A stretch of DNA of 64,000 nt from JAZDFC01 sp043808235 (GTDB lineage: Bacteria; Bacteroidota; Ignavibacteria; Ignavibacteriales; Melioribacteraceae), in the NCBI GenBank assembly GCA_043808235.1, contig JAZDFC010000084.1, positions 107,203 to 171,202 of the forward strand, read 5' to 3'. The notes under the pieces were generated by a model. That model had not been told where the DNA came from. It did not search any database and worked only from the letters and a program-made list of their open reading frames with translations. Below are positions 62,927-64,000 of the stretch, in pieces (the stretch's first letter is position 1; the number at the start of each line of letters is the position of its first letter). A program made the translations under genes and the position numbers.

Positions 62927-64000
62927 CTACCTTGAATTCATCTTTAATTTCATAACGACACGGATCAAATTCTCTTCTTTAATAATTTCAAAATGATAAT
63001 TGCCGGGATAAGAATTCTCCAATCTCTTCCGGACGTTTTGTAATCCCGTCCCGGTGTTGTTGTCCATTTCATTCACAGGAGATTCAATCCATTTCCCGGT
63101 ATTCGCCACTTCGATTTGTAAATACCCGTCGACAATTTCAGCTTTCAATAATATTTTTAACGGAATAGTCGTAGTCTTCATTCCGTGCTTAATTGCATTT
63201 TCAACTAACGGCAGAATTAAGAATACCGGTATCTCAAAGTTTTCAGCGCGAGGATCCATTTGATATTCTATCATCAGGTTGTCTTTGAAACGGATTTTTT
63301 CTATATCCAAATAAGTATTTATTGCCTCCGCCTCCCTTGCAAGGGGAACAGAGTTTTTTTTCCCTTCAGATAATGAATATCTCAGAAATTCGGAAATTTG
63401 AGTTAGCATTTCCTGCGCTAACGGAGGATCAACCCTGACTAATGTACGCGCAGAGTTAAGCGTATTAAAAAGGAAATGCGGATTCAACTGGTATTTCAGC
63501 GCTTCCAACTGCGACGTTCTTAAAAGCGCCCGCTCTTTCTCTAATTGGAGTTTTTGATTATTCCACTCTTCCCATATTTTATAGCCAAGATAAAGGCAGC
63601 TCCAAAGAAAAATTGTTGTATAATTAAACGATATTAACTGAACTAAAATAAATAGGGGAGTTATAATAGATTCACCGGTAAATATACTGTTTATTAAAAT
63701 TGTTATGTACGCCCATAACATGCCTCCTATAAGCGAATAAATGAAAGCCAAAACAACTAATGCCAGTATTTTAAATCTATGCCATAAATATTTTTTATAA
63801 ATAATCCGTAAAAAATATGTTATCAGATAACCTTCAAGACCGATTATCAATAAGAGCAAAAATGCTTTAAACGATTCCACCGAATTAGGGAATACAATTG
63901 TTGTCTCAAGTGTAACCATTATCCAAAACAGCGAATGACCAAGCCAAAACAACCGTTTACGGTTCGAAAATATTTTATCACGAAAGTTGGGAGATTTCAT
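62927..64000 (-). CDS. Membrane sensor histidine kinase, LytS/His_kinase type
   Basis: 357 residues from an ATG at the very edge (63998-64000), possibly extending beyond. Four predicted membrane segments in the first 150 residues (such as AFLLLLIIGLEGYLITYFL and LALVVLAFIYSLIGGMLWAY), a short coiled coil, then the His_kinase domain with LEALKYQLNPHFLFNTLNSA and an ATPase domain (VFLILPLVENAIKHGMKT, NNTGTGLQNVRKRLENSYPG). Pairs with the LytTR regulator. Confidence 0.93.
   Translation of the reverse strand: MKSPNFRDKIFSNRKRLFWLGHSLFWIMVTLETTIVFPNSVESFKAFLLLLIIGLEGYLITYFLRIIYKKYLWHRFKILALVVLAFIYSLIGGMLWAYITILINSIFTGESIITPLFILVQLISFNYTTIFLWSCLYLGYKIWEEWNNQKLQLEKERALLRTSQLEALKYQLNPHFLFNTLNSARTLVRVDPPLAQEMLTQISEFLRYSLSEGKKNSVPLAREAEAINTYLDIEKIRFKDNLMIEYQMDPRAENFEIPVFLILPLVENAIKHGMKTTTIPLKILLKAEIVDGYLQIEVANTGKWIESPVNEMDNNTGTGLQNVRKRLENSYPGNYHFEIIKEENLIRVVMKLKMNSR

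Overview
The window reads as chromosomal DNA of a free-living, AT-rich member of the Bacteroidota/Chlorobi group, most likely class Ignavibacteria. The evidence is two secreted proteins ending in type IX secretion sorting domains with the NYPNPFNPTT signature, an abundance of MKK-type signal peptides ending in Q, a large CarboxypepD_reg/TonB receptor without any SusD partner, and intergenic palindromic repeats. No rRNA, tRNA, CRISPR array, phage gene or intact insertion sequence was seen.

Left edge (1-9 kb): a Lon-type ATPase/protease cut off by the window, mfd on the opposite strand, a higBA toxin-antitoxin pair that sits between mfd and a diverged second copy of the mfd 3' end, then a methyltransferase, an acetyltransferase and two small envelope proteins.

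Centre (9-40.4 kb, all on the minus strand): a complete-looking pectin utilisation locus. The first-transcribed block (40.4 to 23.6 kb) handles the sugar acids: uxaC, uxaE, KDPG aldolase, a mannonate oxidoreductase-type SDR, a small GxxExxY nuclease-like gene embedded in repeats, KDG kinase, a LarA-family nickel-pincer enzyme, pdxB, gnd, tkt, kduI, a hexuronate MFS transporter, kduD and a LacI regulator. The second block (23.5 to 14.3 kb) is a tight operon of secreted enzymes: DUF4861-like protein, PL1 lyase, GH105 hydrolase, GH28 polygalacturonase, PL9 lyase with a sorting domain, CE8 esterase. The third block (13.9 to 9.1 kb) is the TonB receptor plus a secreted beta-helix protein, closed by a terminator. 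Five related 12-bp sites with a central CG lie in front of these blocks (two in tandem before the receptor, one each before the enzyme operon, the transporter and uxaC) and are good candidates for the operators of the LacI regulator. Mannonate dehydratase is not in the window; the LarA homologue, gnd and tkt suggest a possible but unproven side route from mannonate to the pentose phosphate pathway.

Right part (40.8-50 kb): ordinary genes: TPR lipoprotein, RlpA-like lipoprotein, single-domain response regulator, outer-membrane-like proteins, a GH2 glycosidase, DinB-like protein and a Pif1-type helicase. From 51.6 to 62 kb runs a six-gene operon led by a sigma-54-type promoter: a receiver protein with two Lrp/AsnC-like ligand domains, NuoE-like and NuoF-like subunits, a 1251-residue fusion of a NuoG-type ferredoxin domain, a GltD-type flavoprotein and a molybdopterin-oxidoreductase-like domain that has lost its catalytic Cys/Sec, a soluble PAS histidine kinase with a Cys cluster, and an NtrC-type regulator. 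This looks like a redox complex wired to its own signalling system. A LytS/LytTR-type two-component pair ends the window.

Several families of dispersed palindromic repeats occur between genes, and in four places repeat sequence has become part of a reading frame (5' ends of the GH28 and KDG-kinase frames, the PL9 sorting domain, a transketolase linker).
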